This document shows positions 23,402 to 31,822 of a stretch of 64,000 bases of DNA, one piece after another. Source of the DNA: Motiliproteus sp041586735 (lineage in GTDB: Bacteria; Pseudomonadota; Gammaproteobacteria; Pseudomonadales; Balneatricaceae); contig JBFGZQ010000017.1 of assembly GCA_041586735.1 (NCBI GenBank), forward strand, positions 10,750-74,749, given 5' to 3'. The position numbers and the translations under genes were made by a program. The notes under the pieces are model-generated. The model was not told the DNA's origin. It made no database searches and saw only the letters and a list, made by a program, of their open reading frames with translations. Every line of letters starts with the position of its first letter. Positions within the stretch are counted from its first letter, which is position 1.

Positions 23402-24619
23402 CTAGTCGCGATAGCGTTGGAATACCAACGATGCGTTGGTGCCGCCGAAGCCGAAGCTGTTGGACATGACCCGCTCCAGTCCAGCGTTGTCTTTGCGTTC
23501 GGTGATGATCGGCATGCCCGCGGCTTCAGGATCGAGTGTGTCTACGTTAGCTGAGGCGGCGATAAAATCATCGGTCATCATCAGCAGGCAGTAAATGGCC
23601 TCCTGGACACCAGCGGCGCCCAGTGAGTGGCCAGACAGCGATTTGGTGGATCCCACTGTCGGAATCTGGTCACCAAAGGCGAGCTTGACCGCCTTGAGTT
23701 CCTGGATGTCGCCAACAGGGGTGCTGGTGCCGTGGGCGTTGATGTAATCGATATCACCGTCTACGGTCGCCATGGCTTGCTGCATGCAACGCACCGCGCC
23801 TTCGCCAGACGGGGCGACCATGTCATAACCGTCGGATGTCGCGCCATAGCCCACCAGTTCGGCATAGATCTTAGCGCCACGTGCTTTGGCGTGCTCCAGC
23901 TCTTCGATGACCAGCATGCCACCACCGCCGGCGATAACAAAGCCATCACGGTTGGTGTCGTAGGCCCGGCTGGCTTGCTCTGGAGTATCGTTGTACTTGG
24001 ATGACAGGGCGCCCATCGCATCAAACAAACAGCTCATGGACCAGTGCAGCTCTTCGCCGCCGCCGGCAAAGACCACATCCTGCTTACCCAGCTGGATCAA
24101 CTCCATCGCGTTACCGATGCAGTGCGCGCTGGTGGAGCATGCCGAGGTGATGGAATAGTTGACGCCCTTGATCTTGAACGGCGTTGCCAGGCAGGCTGAC
24201 ACGGTACTGCCCATGGTGCGGGTCACACGGTAAGGGCCCACCCGCTTCAGGCCCTTTTGGCGAAGAATATCGGCGGCTTCAACAATGTTGGCGGAGGACG
24301 CGCCGCCGGAGCCTGCGATCAATCCCGTGCGGACGTTGGAGACCTGCTCATCGGTGAGTCCGGAATCTTCGACAGCGTTTTTCATGGCCAGATAGGTATA
24401 GGCCGCTGAGTCGCCCATGAAGCGCATCAGTTTACGGTTGATCAGTGCGGGTAGGTCGAGATCGATGCTGCCCGCTACGTGGCTGCGGAGCCCTAGATCC
24501 TTATATTCCTGCTGAAAGGAGATACCGGAGCGACCTGTTTTGAGGGACTCGGTGACGGTCTCTTTGTCGCAGCCGATGCATGATGTAATACCTATTCCGG
24601 TGACAACGACACGTCGCAT
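23402..24619 (-). CDS. fabB: 3-oxoacyl-ACP synthase I FabB
   Basis: FabB elongates the cis-3-decenoyl intermediate made by FabA and is required for unsaturated fatty acids. The 405-residue product begins MRRVVVTGIGITSCIG and shows the Cys-His-His triad: Cys161 (SITSACSTSAH), His296 (INAHGTSTPVGD) and His331 (SLSGHSLGAAG). The frame is open 17 codons further up, but GAGG nine bases before 24619 and the family start support this ATG. Downstream of fabA with a hairpin between. Confidence 0.97.
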   Translation of the reverse strand: MRRVVVTGIGITSCIGCDKETVTESLKTGRSGISFQQEYKDLGLRSHVAGSIDLDLPALINRKLMRFMGDSAAYTYLAMKNAVEDSGLTDEQVSNVRTGLIAGSGGASSANIVEAADILRQKGLKRVGPYRVTRTMGSTVSACLATPFKIKGVNYSITSACSTSAHCIGNAMELIQLGKQDVVFAGGGEELHWSMSCLFDAMGALSSKYNDTPEQASRAYDTNRDGFVIAGGGGMLVIEELEHAKARGAKIYAELVGYGATSDGYDMVAPSGEGAVRCMQQAMATVDGDIDYINAHGTSTPVGDIQELKAVKLAFGDQIPTVGSTKSLSGHSLGAAGVQEAIYCLLMMTDDFIAASANVDTLDPEAAGMPIITERKDNAGLERVMSNSFGFGGTNASLVFQRYRD

Positions 24620-24643
24620 AAATCTAACCTCTTCTTTGAGCGT

Positions 24644-24673
24644 AAAATGGGGCTTAAAATTGAGCCCCATTTT
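24644..24673 (-). terminator. Hairpin in the fabA-fabB spacer
   Basis: On the minus strand AAAATGGGGCT pairs perfectly over 11 bp with AGCCCCATTTT around an eight-base loop, ending in four U. It could partly terminate fabA transcripts before fabB, adjusting the ratio of the two enzymes, or protect the fabA 3' end. Confidence 0.55.
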
Positions 24674-24738
24674 CTGATATTAGCGTCAGCTTGGCTAGTC
24701 TTAACTGCGGCTGGCTAGTTGATGTTTGTATGGTGCTA

Positions 24739-25254
24739 TTAAAAATCGGCGGTTGAGGTGAACAGGCCGACCTTGAGGTCTTTGGCGCTGTAGATCTCAC
24801 GTCCGTCTACTGACATGGTGCCATCGGCGATCCCCATGACCAGCTTGCGCTCGATCAGGCGTGAAAGCTCCAGGTGATAGGTGACTTTCTTGGCGGTAGG
24901 GAGAACCTGGCCAAAGAATTTAACTTCGCCAGCACCGAGTGCGCGACCGCGACCTTTGTTGCCTTTCCATGCGAGGAAGAAGCCTACCATCTGCCACATG
25001 GCGTCTAGGCCCAGGCAGCCAGGCATCACCGGATCACCAGGGAAGTGGCAGTCAAAAAACCACAGATCAGGAGTGATGTCTAGCTCGGCGATGATCTCGC
25101 CTTTGCCGTGTTTGCCGCCATCGGCGTTGATGGTAACGATACGGTCGGCCATCAGCATGTTGCCGACAGGAAGCTGGGCATTACCGGGGCCGTTCATCTC
25201 GCCATAACCGCATTGCAGCAACTGGTCGCGAGTAAAGGAGGATGGCTTTGTCAT
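24739..25254 (-). CDS. fabA: 3-hydroxydecanoyl-ACP dehydratase/isomerase FabA
   Basis: FabA dehydrates 3-hydroxydecanoyl-ACP and isomerises the product to cis-3-decenoyl-ACP, the branch point to unsaturated fatty acids. The 171-residue product has the catalytic His70 (CHFPGDPVMPGC) and Asp84 (LGLDAMWQ), numbered as in E. coli. It precedes fabB on the same strand, 119 bp apart. I found no clear FabR-type palindrome in the 108 bp upstream. Confidence 0.97.
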   Translation of the reverse strand: MTKPSSFTRDQLLQCGYGEMNGPGNAQLPVGNMLMADRIVTINADGGKHGKGEIIAELDITPDLWFFDCHFPGDPVMPGCLGLDAMWQMVGFFLAWKGNKGRGRALGAGEVKFFGQVLPTAKKVTYHLELSRLIERKLVMGIADGTMSVDGREIYSAKDLKVGLFTSTADF

Positions 25255-25362
25255 GTGTGCACAGGTCCGTTTGTTGAGGATTAATGGTCAAACTATACCG
25301 TCTTGCGGCGCGATTCACCTAGTAAAAGCGGTTATTTGCCGCTATGCCTGGATTCTGGGATG

Positions 25363-26331
25363 TCAGGTTTTACGGTTCACGGCCAGTTGCGCGAGGTGTT
25401 CGAGAATGTCGCGGAAAGCGGATTTCGGAATCAGCTCTAACTGTTGCATCGCTTGTTCGACCTGCTGCTGGGCTTGGTTGAAGGTGTAGTCGATGGCGCC
25501 GCTGGCGATGACGGCTTCGCGGATGGGTTCCAGGTCAGCCAGGCCGCCTTTGCGAATCGCCTGGCGAATCAGTTGTCGTTGCGCCTCGGTACCCTGCTTC
25601 ATGGTGTAGATCAGTGGTAGCGTGGGCTTGCCTTCGGCCAGGTCGTCGCCGACATTTTTGCCCATCTCTGCGGCAGAGCTCTGATAGTCGAGTACGTCAT
25701 CCACTAGCTGAAAGGCGATGCCCAGGTGGCGACCATAGAGCTGCAGGGCTTGGGTGTGTGTGGCGTTGGCGCCGGCAATAATCGCCCCGGTCTGGGTGGC
25801 GGCCTCGAACAGCATGGCGGTCTTGCCGAGAATGACCTTCATGTAGCTGGCTTCATCGACATCGGGGTTTTTGCAGTTGATCAGCTGTAGTACTTCACCT
25901 TCGGCGATGATGTTGGTGGCGGTCGACACCACGGACATGATCGGCATGGAGTTGAGTTCGACCAGCATCTGGAATGCGCGCGAATAAAGAAAATCGCCGA
26001 CCAGCACGCTCGGGGCGTTGCCCCACTTGGCATTCGCGGTGGCTTTGCCGCGCCGCAGGTCGGAGGTGTCGACCACGTCGTCGTGGAGCAGGGTGGCGGT
26101 ATGGATAAACTCTATGACAGCAGCCAGGTTGATATGCTCGCGCCCTTGGTAGCCGCAGCTACGAGCCGCTAGCAGTACCAGCAGCGGGCGAATGCGCTTG
26201 CCGCCACTTTCGACAATGTAGCTGCCAATCTTTTCAACCAGGGGTACGCCAGAGTGCAGGTTGCCGAGGATAAACTGGTTCACGGCTTCGAAATCCGTGC
26301 CTATTTGAGGGTGGAGTTGCTGTGGCTGCAT
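25363..26331 (-). CDS. ispB: Polyprenyl (octaprenyl) diphosphate synthase
   Basis: IspB builds the long isoprenoid side chain of ubiquinone from farnesyl and isopentenyl diphosphates. The 322-residue product has the first Asp-rich motif LLHDDVVD (Asp84, Asp85, Asp88), GGKRIRP for diphosphate binding, and the second motif QLVDDVLDY. The start at 26331 (MQPQQLHPQ) matches Pseudomonas-type IspB better than the ATG ten codons upstream. It is divergent from rplU, the common gammaproteobacterial arrangement. Chain length cannot be read with certainty. Confidence 0.94.
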   Translation of the reverse strand: MQPQQLHPQIGTDFEAVNQFILGNLHSGVPLVEKIGSYIVESGGKRIRPLLVLLAARSCGYQGREHINLAAVIEFIHTATLLHDDVVDTSDLRRGKATANAKWGNAPSVLVGDFLYSRAFQMLVELNSMPIMSVVSTATNIIAEGEVLQLINCKNPDVDEASYMKVILGKTAMLFEAATQTGAIIAGANATHTQALQLYGRHLGIAFQLVDDVLDYQSSAAEMGKNVGDDLAEGKPTLPLIYTMKQGTEAQRQLIRQAIRKGGLADLEPIREAVIASGAIDYTFNQAQQQVEQAMQQLELIPKSAFRDILEHLAQLAVNRKT

Positions 26332-26415
26332 AGTTCTACTGGCTTTATGATTTTGGGGCATGCTAAGGGGGTGTTATTGCAGAGTCAAGAACTTCGCTGG
26401 GCTTATGCTGATCTG

Positions 26416-26444
26416 TTGTGTTTAGGGTTTCTCTAAGGTAGTAT
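26416..26444 (+). promoter_or_regulatory. Putative promoter of rplU-rpmA
   Basis: TTGTGT (26416-26421), 17-base spacer, TAGTAT (26439-26444), then TCGCCCCCC, a GC-rich discriminator. It gives a leader of about 145 nt before rplU. Confidence 0.55.
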
Positions 26445-26492
26445 TCGCCCCCCTGTGGTTCGTTCAATTTTTAGGTGGTTGGTTGTTGATCC

Positions 26493-26533
26493 GCCTGAGC
26501 TCCCTACCATATGGTCAGGCATCTGCGAGATGC
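26493..26533 (+). promoter_or_regulatory. Tandem hairpins in the rplU leader
   Basis: GCCTGA (26493-26498) pairs with TCAGGC (26515-26520), and GCATCT-GCG-AGATGC forms a tight hairpin at 26519-26533; the two share two bases, so they abut or compete. Placement in the 5' leader suggests a ribosomal protein binding site. The role is inferred. Confidence 0.4.
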
Positions 26534-26595
26534 TCTGCGCCATTAGAAGTAGGCGTTAACTAGTAGCCGAGCGAAGCCCGTAACTGGAGAAAAGC

Positions 26596-26907
26596 ATGTA
26601 CGCAGTAATTGTAAGCGGTGGAAAGCAGTACCGTATTAGCGAAGGTCAGACTCTAAAAGTAGAGAAGCTGGCTATTGAAGAGGGCGCCTCTCTGGATCTG
26701 GATCAGGTCCTGCTGGTTGCCAATGGTGACGATGTTAAAATCGGAACTCCGCTGGTTGCGGGCGCTAAGGTTAGTGTTGAGGTTCTGGCTCACGGTCGTG
26801 GCAAGAAAGTTCGCATCATTAAGTTCAAGCGTCGTAAGCACCACATGAAGCAGATGGGTCACCGTCAGTGGTTCACCGAAATTAAGATCACCGGTATCAG
26901 CGCGTAA
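26596..26907 (+). CDS. rplU: 50S ribosomal protein L21 (bL21)
   Basis: L21 binds 23S rRNA near L20 in the large subunit. The 103-residue product equals the E. coli length and starts MYAVIVSGGKQYRISEGQ, with the C-terminal signature KFKRRKHHMKQMGHRQ. TGGAG lies upstream. It is followed 30 bp later by rpmA, with obg further downstream, the standard order. Confidence 0.97.
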   Translation: MYAVIVSGGKQYRISEGQTLKVEKLAIEEGASLDLDQVLLVANGDDVKIGTPLVAGAKVSVEVLAHGRGKKVRIIKFKRRKHHMKQMGHRQWFTEIKITGISA

Positions 26908-26937
26908 GCAGCTATCGGTTGTTGAAGGAGAGTAGTA

Positions 26938-27195
26938 ATGGCTCATAAAAAAGCTGGCGGTAGTACTAATAACGGTCGCGATTCCGAGTCGAAACGCCTA
27001 GGTGTTAAGCGTTTCGGTGGTCAGAAAGTCCTGGCTGGCAACATTCTGATTCGCCAGCGTGGAACGCGTTTCCATGCCGGTAACAATGTTGGCTGCGGCA
27101 AGGATCACACCCTGTTCGCAACAGCGGAAGGTGTTGTTAAATTTGAAGTTAAAGGCCCTAAGAACCGTAAGTTTATCAGTGTGGTTAGCGCCTGA
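26938..27195 (+). CDS. rpmA: 50S ribosomal protein L27 (bL27)
   Basis: L27 reaches with its N-terminus into the peptidyl transferase centre. The 85-residue product starts MAHKKAGGSTNNGRDSESKR, directly with the functional tail and without the Firmicutes-type cleavable leader, and has FHAGNNVGCGKDHTLFA. A terminator follows, so obg is probably read through or from its own promoter. Confidence 0.97.
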   Translation: MAHKKAGGSTNNGRDSESKRLGVKRFGGQKVLAGNILIRQRGTRFHAGNNVGCGKDHTLFATAEGVVKFEVKGPKNRKFISVVSA

Positions 27196-27241
27196 TCAGG
27201 GTTTGAGGTCTGTAGAACAGTCGTCGACTGTTTGTTGAAAG

Positions 27242-27267
27242 AGCTCCGCCAATGCGGGGCTTTTTTT
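27242..27267 (+). terminator. Intrinsic terminator after rpmA
   Basis: AGCTCCGC, loop CAAT, GCGGGGCT (one T-G wobble), followed by TTTTTT. It separates rplU-rpmA from obg. Confidence 0.8.
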
Positions 27268-27349
27268 GTTTTTGGCGGGCTATGTTTTTGGCAGGCTATG
27301 ATTGGATAGGGTCTGTGAAGATTCTGGTTAATCAGCTGCGGAGTGGATC

Positions 27350-28567
27350 ATGAAATTTGTCGACGAAGTCGTCATCGGTGTAGAGGCTGGAAAGGGTGGC
27401 AATGGCTGCATGTCTTTTCGGCGCGAAAAGTTTATCGCTAAGGGCGGCCCTAATGGCGGCGATGGCGGCGATGGCGGCTCGATCTGGGTCGAGGCGGATG
27501 AGAGCCTGAATACGCTGGTGGATTTTCGTTTTCAGCGCGCCTATCGGGCTGAGCATGGCCAGAATGGTATGAGTCGTGACTGTACCGGCTTTAAGGGTGA
27601 AGAGTTGGTGCTGCGGGTGCCGATAGGTACCACGGTGATCGATGAGGATACCCAAGAGGTGCTCTGCGATATGACCCGGGTCGGGCAGCGCGAGAAGGTG
27701 GCTCAGGGCGGTTTTCATGGTCTGGGCAATACCCGCTTTAAGTCCAGTGTTAACCGGGCGCCACGCCAGACCTCTAATGGCACCCTGGGCGAAACCCGGA
27801 ACCTCAAGCTGGAGCTGAAGGTGCTGGCCGATGTCGGGCTGCTGGGGCTGCCGAATGCCGGTAAGTCGACCTTTATTCGGGCTGTTTCGGCGGCGACCCC
27901 TAAGGTGGCGGATTACCCCTTTACCACTCTAGTGCCGAATCTGGGGGTGGTTAGCGTCGAGCGTGATCGCAGTTTTGTGGTGGCCGATATCCCTGGGCTG
28001 ATCGAGGGTGCGGCCGAGGGCGCGGGGCTTGGGGTGCGGTTTCTGAAGCATCTAACCCGTACCCGTATCTTGCTGCATCTGGTCGATATGGCGCCTTGGG
28101 ATGAGGTGGAGCCAGCCGAGTCGGCCAAGATTATCATCAACGAGCTGCGCAAGTTTAGTCCTACTCTGGCCGAGCAGGAGCGCTGGTTGGTGCTTAATAA
28201 GCTGGATCTGGTGCCCGAAGATGAGCGCGAGTCGCGCTGTCAGGCGCTGATCGATGCGCTGGCTTGGACGGGTCCGGTGTTTCGGGTCTCTGCTATTCAA
28301 AAAGAGGGTACCTTCGACGTCTGCCGGGCGATCATGGAGCATATTGATGCCCGTAAGCAGCAGGAGGCCGAGGATCCTGAGTTGGCAGAGCAGGAGGCTC
28401 AGCGCAAGGTGTTGCTGGAAGAGGAGTCTCGTGAACGGTTGCGGTTGTTGCGTGAGCAGCAGCGCGCGCGCCGCCTGCGCAAGGGTGATCCGGGTGTTGA
28501 CGACGACGATGATGATGACGACTACGATGACGATGATTACGACGTCGAAGTGATTTACGCGCCCTGA
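27350..28567 (+). CDS. obg: GTPase ObgE/CgtA
   Basis: Obg is an essential GTPase acting in late 50S assembly and in stress and stringent responses. The 405-residue product has the Gly-rich Obg fold (GGPNGGDGGDGGSIW), then the G domain with GLPNAGKST, DIPGLIEG and NKLD, and a long Gln/Glu/Arg helical stretch. It ends in an acidic run, nearly all Asp from about residue 383, before VEVIYAP. The acidic tail is longer than in many homologues. Usual position after rplU-rpmA and before proB. Confidence 0.96.
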   Translation: MKFVDEVVIGVEAGKGGNGCMSFRREKFIAKGGPNGGDGGDGGSIWVEADESLNTLVDFRFQRAYRAEHGQNGMSRDCTGFKGEELVLRVPIGTTVIDEDTQEVLCDMTRVGQREKVAQGGFHGLGNTRFKSSVNRAPRQTSNGTLGETRNLKLELKVLADVGLLGLPNAGKSTFIRAVSAATPKVADYPFTTLVPNLGVVSVERDRSFVVADIPGLIEGAAEGAGLGVRFLKHLTRTRILLHLVDMAPWDEVEPAESAKIIINELRKFSPTLAEQERWLVLNKLDLVPEDERESRCQALIDALAWTGPVFRVSAIQKEGTFDVCRAIMEHIDARKQQEAEDPELAEQEAQRKVLLEEESRERLRLLREQQRARRLRKGDPGVDDDDDDDDYDDDDYDVEVIYAP

Positions 28568-28595
28568 TTGCTGGAGTGGTTGAGGATCAAGACAG

Positions 28596-29720
28596 ATGAG
28601 CGGTAGACAGGCAGTCGCCCAAGGTAAGCGTTGGGTTGTCAAAATAGGTAGTGCGCTGCTGACCAACGATGGTCGGGGTTTGGACGAGGTGGCCATCGCG
28701 GGCTGGGTTGACCAGATGGCAGCATTGCGCAACCAGGGGGTTGAGCTGGTGCTGGTCTCCTCGGGCTCGGTCGCGGCGGGAATGCAGCGTCTGGGCATGT
28801 CCGAACGTCCGCATGAGTTGCATAAGCTGCAGGCTGCAGCAGCCGTTGGCCAGATGGGGTTGGTGCAGACCTACGAGGCGGGCTTTAAACGTCATCAGTT
28901 GCATACTGCGCAGATTCTGCTGACCCACGACGATCTCTCCAATCGCAAGCGTTACCTGAATGCCAGGGGTACGCTGGGTGCGCTGGTGGAGTGGGGAGTG
29001 GTGCCGGTGGTCAATGAGAACGACACCGTGGTCACCGACGAGATTCGTTTCGGTGACAACGATACCCTGGGCGCCTTGGTGGCCAATCTGATGGTGGCGG
29101 ATGCGTTGATTCTGTTGACCGATCAGCAGGGGCTGTTTGATGCCGATCCGCGTAATAATCCGCAGGCCAAGCTGGTCGAGCAGGCGCGGGCGGATGATAA
29201 GGGCTTGGATGCGATGGCTGGCGGCAGTGGTGGCGCCTTGGGGCGTGGCGGCATGCAGACCAAGCTTCGGGCGGCGCGTCTGGCGGCGCGTTCGGGGGCG
29301 GCGACGGTGATTGTCGGAGGGCGTGAGCCTGATGTGTTGTTGCGGCTGCGCGCAGGCGAGGCGCTGGGCACGCTGTTGACTCCCGAGTGTGAGCCGCAAG
29401 CGGCACGCAAGCAGTGGCTGGCGGGGCATCTGCAGGCACGAGGTACGCTGGTGCTGGATGCGGGTGCGGTGCGGGTGCTGTCCGACTCGGGTCGGAGTCT
29501 ATTGCCGGTGGGGGTCAAGGCGGTCAAGGGTGAGTTTTCCCGCGGCGAGATGGTCGTCTGTGTCGATGAGCAGGGGGTGGTGATTGCGCGCGGTCTGGTG
29601 AATTATGGTGCCGAGGAAGCGCGGCGTATTATCGGTCGCTCCAGTAGTTTGATTGAGCAGGCGCTAGGCTATGTGGGTGAGCCTGAGTTGGTGCACCGGG
29701 ATAATTTGGTGCTGGCGTAG
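28596..29720 (+). CDS. proB: Glutamate 5-kinase
   Basis: ProB phosphorylates glutamate in the first step of proline synthesis and is the feedback-controlled enzyme. The 374-residue product has the amino acid kinase domain (VVKIGSALLTNDGRG; VSSGSVAAGM; NENDTVVTDEIRFGDNDTL) and a C-terminal PUA domain from about residue 275. Length is near the E. coli form (367). proA is not adjacent. GAGGA upstream serves as ribosome site. Confidence 0.95.
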   Translation: MSGRQAVAQGKRWVVKIGSALLTNDGRGLDEVAIAGWVDQMAALRNQGVELVLVSSGSVAAGMQRLGMSERPHELHKLQAAAAVGQMGLVQTYEAGFKRHQLHTAQILLTHDDLSNRKRYLNARGTLGALVEWGVVPVVNENDTVVTDEIRFGDNDTLGALVANLMVADALILLTDQQGLFDADPRNNPQAKLVEQARADDKGLDAMAGGSGGALGRGGMQTKLRAARLAARSGAATVIVGGREPDVLLRLRAGEALGTLLTPECEPQAARKQWLAGHLQARGTLVLDAGAVRVLSDSGRSLLPVGVKAVKGEFSRGEMVVCVDEQGVVIARGLVNYGAEEARRIIGRSSSLIEQALGYVGEPELVHRDNLVLA

Positions 29721-29745
29721 CGCCGCGGCGCTTATTGCTGGATAC

Positions 29746-29773
29746 AAAAAAACCGGCCTAAGCCGGTTTTTTT
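29746..29773. terminator. Bidirectional intrinsic terminator
   Basis: AAAAAAACCGGC, loop CTAA, GCCGGTTTTTTT, between convergent proB (+) and rpsT (-). Confidence 0.9.
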
Positions 29774-29788
29774 AAGCAGAGTAACGAA

Positions 29789-30049
29789 TTACAGTGCTTT
29801 GATCTGGGCGTTAAGGCGGCTCTTATGACGAGAAACCTTGTTCTTGTGGAAGATGCCCTTGCTAGCAGCGCTGTCCATGATCGGCATGGCTGTAGTGTAT
29901 GCAGCTTGCGCCGCGTCTTTGTCACCAGCAGCAATGGCATAGATGACTTTTTTCAAGTAGGTGCGAGCCATAGAACGCAAGCTGGCGTTTTGGTTACGGC
30001 GCGTTTCAGCCTGGCGAGCACGTTTTTTAGATCCTGCGGAATTTGCCAC
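29789..30049 (-). CDS. rpsT: 30S ribosomal protein S20 (bS20)
   Basis: S20 binds the 5' domain and helix 44 of 16S rRNA. The 86-residue product starts MANSAGSKKRARQAETRRNQ at a GTG codon (30047-30049 on the complement), preceded by GAGGAG. A weak start codon is also typical in E. coli (UUG), where S20 regulates its own translation. Divergent from murJ, as in Pseudomonas. Confidence 0.96.
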   Translation of the reverse strand: MANSAGSKKRARQAETRRNQNASLRSMARTYLKKVIYAIAAGDKDAAQAAYTTAMPIMDSAASKGIFHKNKVSRHKSRLNAQIKAL

Positions 30050-30102
30050 GACTGGCTCCTCAACAATACGAATAATTCTAGGTATAAAAAATAAGAGGCA
30101 GG

Positions 30103-30131
30103 ATTATTCATATTCGCTGGCCTATTGTCAA
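30103..30131 (-). promoter_or_regulatory. Sigma-70 promoter of rpsT
   Basis: Read on the minus strand: perfect TTGACA (30126-30131), 17-base spacer, AATAAT (30103-30108). It lies about 55 bp ahead of the rpsT start. Confidence 0.75.
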
Positions 30132-30175
30132 CCGATTTTGTATTTTTAGGGCCGATTCAGGATAAGGAGTGTTAG

Positions 30176-31732
30176 GTGGCGAAGCCGCAGGAGGGAAAAG
30201 AGCGTTCGTTGCTGCGTTCCAGTTCGCTGGTCGGGTTGATGACGCTGCTGTCGCGGGTGATGGGGTTGTTGCGGGATGTCGTTATCGCCCATAGTTTTGG
30301 CGCGGGTGCCAGTGCCGATGCGTTCTTTGTGGCGTTTAAGATCCCCAATTTTTTACGCCGCTTGTTTGCCGAAGGGGCCTTTGCTCAGGCGTTTGTGCCG
30401 GTGCTGTCGGAATATCGCACTCAGGGTAGTCTGGCCGAGGTCCGGTTGTTGATCGATCGCGTGGCGGGATCGCTAGGGTGGGTGCTCAGTCTCATCACCC
30501 TGGTGGCTATGTTGGCCGCACCGCTGTTGGCGATGCTGTTTGCCCCGGGGTTTTATCTCAATGATACGGTCAAATATCAGCTCACGGTGGAGTTGCTACG
30601 ACTGACCTTTCCCTATCTGTTGCTGATCTCGCTCACCGCCTTTGCAGGCTCGATCCTCAATAGTTATGACCGCTTTGCGATTCCGGCCTTTACCCCGGTG
30701 CTGCTCAATCTGTCGTTGATCGGCTCGGTGTTCTGGCTGCAGCCGCTGCTGCAGACGCCGGTGATGGCGCTGGCCTGGGGGGTATTGATTGCCGGTGTGA
30801 CCCAGTTGTTGCTGCAGTTGCCGTTCCTGGCTCGGGTGCACCTGTTGCCCCGTCCCAAGGTGGATTTTAACCATCCTGGGGTCAGGAAGATTGTGACGCT
30901 GATGATACCCGCGCTGTTTGGGGTGTCGGTGAGTCAGATCAATCTGCTGCTCGATACCGTGCTGGCGTCGCTGTTGCAAACCGGCAGCGTCTCCTGGCTG
31001 TATTTCTCCGATCGGCTGGTGGAGTTGCCGCTGGGGGTGTTTGGGATCGCCATCGCCACGGTGATTTTGCCCACGCTGTCACGCAAGCATGCGGAGCAGT
31101 CGCCACAGGCGTTCGCCGCGATGCTGGATTGGGCGATGCGGATGGTGTTGTTGATCGGTGTGCCTGCCGCGCTGGCGTTGTGGTTGTTGGCGGGTCCGCT
31201 GTTGGTGACGCTGTTTCAGTATGGCGCGATGACCCCAGAGGATGTCAGGCAGGCCAGCTACAGCCTGCGGGCCTATAGCCTGGGGTTGCTGGCGTTTATG
31301 CTGATCAAGGTGCTGGCGCCGGGGTATTTTTCCCGCCAGGATACCAAGACCCCGGTTAAAATCGGCATCTGGGCGATGGGCGTGAATATGCTCCTCAATC
31401 TGGCGCTGATCGTACCGCTGGCGCATGCGGGGCTGGCCTTGGCGACCTCGCTATCGGCATTCCTGAATGCCGGTCTGCTGTTGCGGGGATTGCTGCGTGC
31501 CGAGGTGATGCGCTGGCAACCGGGCTGGCTGCGCTTCGGACTGCAGCTGGGTGCTGCTAACCTGGCGCTGGCCTTGCTGCTGGCAGGGTTCGTGCCGGAA
31601 TTGTCGCAGTGGTTGAGCTGGACGGTCTGGGAGCGGGCGCTGACGATGGGGCTGAGCTGTGTGTTGGGCGGCGGGGTGTATGTGGCTATCCTGTGGCTGT
31701 GTGGGGTGCGGCTGCAGTCGTTGCGCCACTGA
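30176..31732 (+). CDS. murJ: Lipid II flippase MurJ
   Basis: MurJ moves lipid II across the inner membrane for peptidoglycan synthesis. The 518-residue product is strongly hydrophobic with about 14 membrane segments, and begins with the family pattern SSSLVGLMTLLSRVMGLLRD after a short basic leader. The GTG start at 30176 is supported by AAGGAG at 30164-30169. It heads a run murJ-ribF-ileS-lspA-fkpB on +; a gap of 90 bp precedes ribF. Confidence 0.96.
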   Translation: MAKPQEGKERSLLRSSSLVGLMTLLSRVMGLLRDVVIAHSFGAGASADAFFVAFKIPNFLRRLFAEGAFAQAFVPVLSEYRTQGSLAEVRLLIDRVAGSLGWVLSLITLVAMLAAPLLAMLFAPGFYLNDTVKYQLTVELLRLTFPYLLLISLTAFAGSILNSYDRFAIPAFTPVLLNLSLIGSVFWLQPLLQTPVMALAWGVLIAGVTQLLLQLPFLARVHLLPRPKVDFNHPGVRKIVTLMIPALFGVSVSQINLLLDTVLASLLQTGSVSWLYFSDRLVELPLGVFGIAIATVILPTLSRKHAEQSPQAFAAMLDWAMRMVLLIGVPAALALWLLAGPLLVTLFQYGAMTPEDVRQASYSLRAYSLGLLAFMLIKVLAPGYFSRQDTKTPVKIGIWAMGVNMLLNLALIVPLAHAGLALATSLSAFLNAGLLLRGLLRAEVMRWQPGWLRFGLQLGAANLALALLLAGFVPELSQWLSWTVWERALTMGLSCVLGGGVYVAILWLCGVRLQSLRH

Positions 31733-31756
31733 TAATCCAGCTAACAACTCCGGTGG

Positions 31757-31774
31757 GGCGGTATTCGGACCGCC
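31757..31774 (+). repeat. Hairpin upstream of ribF
   Basis: GGCGGT-ATTCGG-ACCGCC forms a 6-bp stem between murJ and ribF. A TATACT box (31785-31790) follows it and may be the ribF -10, although the -35 is poor. No T-run, so termination is unlikely. Confidence 0.35.
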
Positions 31775-31822
31775 GTAGCTGTTGTATACTGCCGCGTTCG
31801 ATTCACGCTTGGTGTTGTAGTC

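Noticed and set aside
25255..25362. FabR-type operator upstream of fabA
   Set aside because: No AGCGTACA/TGTACGCT-like palindrome is present.
26332..26595. tRNA-like folds in the ispB/rplU spacer
   Set aside because: The hairpins lack a cloverleaf, T-loop consensus and acceptor pairing.
28495..28560. GAC/GAT-rich run at the end of obg as a repeat expansion
   Set aside because: The acidic C-terminal tail is a normal feature of gammaproteobacterial Obg; codons are mixed GAC and GAT, and it is not a pure microsatellite.
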